A stretch of 64,000 nt of DNA from Sepioteuthis lessoniana (Eukaryota > Mollusca > Cephalopoda > Myopsida > Loliginidae), in contig OY757916.1 of NCBI GenBank assembly GCA_963585895.1, positions 23,592,691 to 23,656,690 on the forward strand, given 5' to 3'. Shown piece after piece: positions 63,808 through 64,000 of this stretch; the stretch's first letter is position 1; the number at the start of each line of letters is the position of its first letter. The notes beneath the pieces are model-generated. The model was not told where the DNA came from. It did no database searches and worked only from the letters and a program-made list of their open reading frames with translations. Made by a program: the position numbers and the translations under genes.

Positions 63808-64000
63808 TCATCATCATCATCATGTCGCGTCACCAGCATGGATCTTCCTGACCCTCTCTTGCCACCCGTGTCTATTGTCCATCACTCCCGGTAGGTCTTC
63901 AAGGCTACATCCTGTATCGACACAAAGCTGTTGTGTATAGGTTCTTGCTGGTCGTCCTGCCTTTGCTCGTTCATGTGAAGAGGTCCACTGGAGTATGTCG
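63808..64000 (-). mobile_element. LINE-I copy 3, runs off the window
   Basis: (CATCAT)n tail, GTCGCGTCACCAGCATGG, CTTCCTGACCCTCTCTTGCC, then the reversed RTYTQQLCVDTGCSL-like frame and GGTCGTCCTGCCTTTGCTCG. Same end as the copy at 7258, without the SINE inside. Confidence 0.85.

Noticed and set aside
1-64000. Bacterial-type features (operons, CRISPR, insertion sequences)
   Set aside because: The repeat types, the splice-like signals and the absence of dense coding all show a eukaryotic genome; no spaced direct-repeat array of CRISPR type is present.

Overview
This window reads as non-coding DNA from a large, AT-rich animal genome, most likely a cephalopod and probably an octopus. The basis is a dense mix of tRNA-derived SINEs, internally deleted mariner elements, Penelope-like fragments, a 5'-truncated LINE with a (GAT)n tail, solo LTRs and long simple-sequence tracts. 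The octopus call is an inference: the mariner fragments resemble copies I associate with octopus genomes, and no host gene confirms the species. No complete host gene is visible. The two best candidate host exons are both on the minus strand (21271-21561 and 54381-54632), so the window could be intron or intergenic sequence of a minus-strand gene.

Names used below. RepA: a ~580 bp dispersed repeat that runs from a GCCCAG.CAGCTGGGGCTG-like start to a tail ending GATATGCCATAAAACC then (AACC)n; RepA' is a diverged relative. SINE-B, SINE-C, SINE-K and SINE-N: four tRNA-derived SINE families. LINE-I: the LINE 3' end. Mar1 to Mar4: mariner/Tc1 relatives. PLE-D, PLE-E, PLE-G: Penelope-like or similar elements with inverted terminal repeats. 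PalF: a palindromic element. LTR-H: solo LTRs. SatTIR: an inverted-repeat element filled with a ~29 bp satellite.

Layout. 1-1.0 kb: Mar4 end, then Mar1. 1.4-9.3 kb: RepA copies with nested LINE-I, PLE-D, a SINE-K tandem and SINE-C. 9.9-16.4 kb: PalF, PLE-D, SINE-B, a CA-rich satellite (13.3-14.0 kb), a second PalF and two PLE-G. 17.4-18.6 kb: a solo LTR inside a RepA. 20-27 kb: mostly unique A-rich sequence, two SINE insertions, and one candidate exon. 27.2-29.3 kb: an inverted pair of Mar3. 29.4-32.6 kb: PLE-D, PLE-G and a solo LTR. 35-39 kb: inverted RepA, chimeric SINE-C, a solo LTR and a broken coding fragment. 40-45 kb: RepA', PLE-E, tandem duplications and PLE-D. 45.2-46.2 kb: Mar1 with SINE-N inside it. 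46.5-50.4 kb: RepA copies and a 912 bp solo LTR nested in one. 51-54 kb: SatTIR and a 103 bp satellite. 54-60 kb: a candidate exon, then simple repeats and polypurine tracts. 60.6-64 kb: SINE-B, RepA, Mar2 and LINE-I running off the end.

The most interesting thread is that hammerhead-ribozyme cores (CUGANGA, stem II, GAA, short or palindromic stem III, matching stem I) recur in PLE-D, PLE-E and PLE-G. A related three-way-junction fold sits at the 3' end of the tRNA-derived SINE-K. Hammerheads in Penelope terminal repeats and in small retrozymes are established; a SINE carrying a related fold would be the unusual part. Other strong signals are telomere-like filler at a deletion junction shared by two Mar1 copies, SINEs with one tRNA head but two different tails, and several insertions whose target-site duplications can be read exactly.
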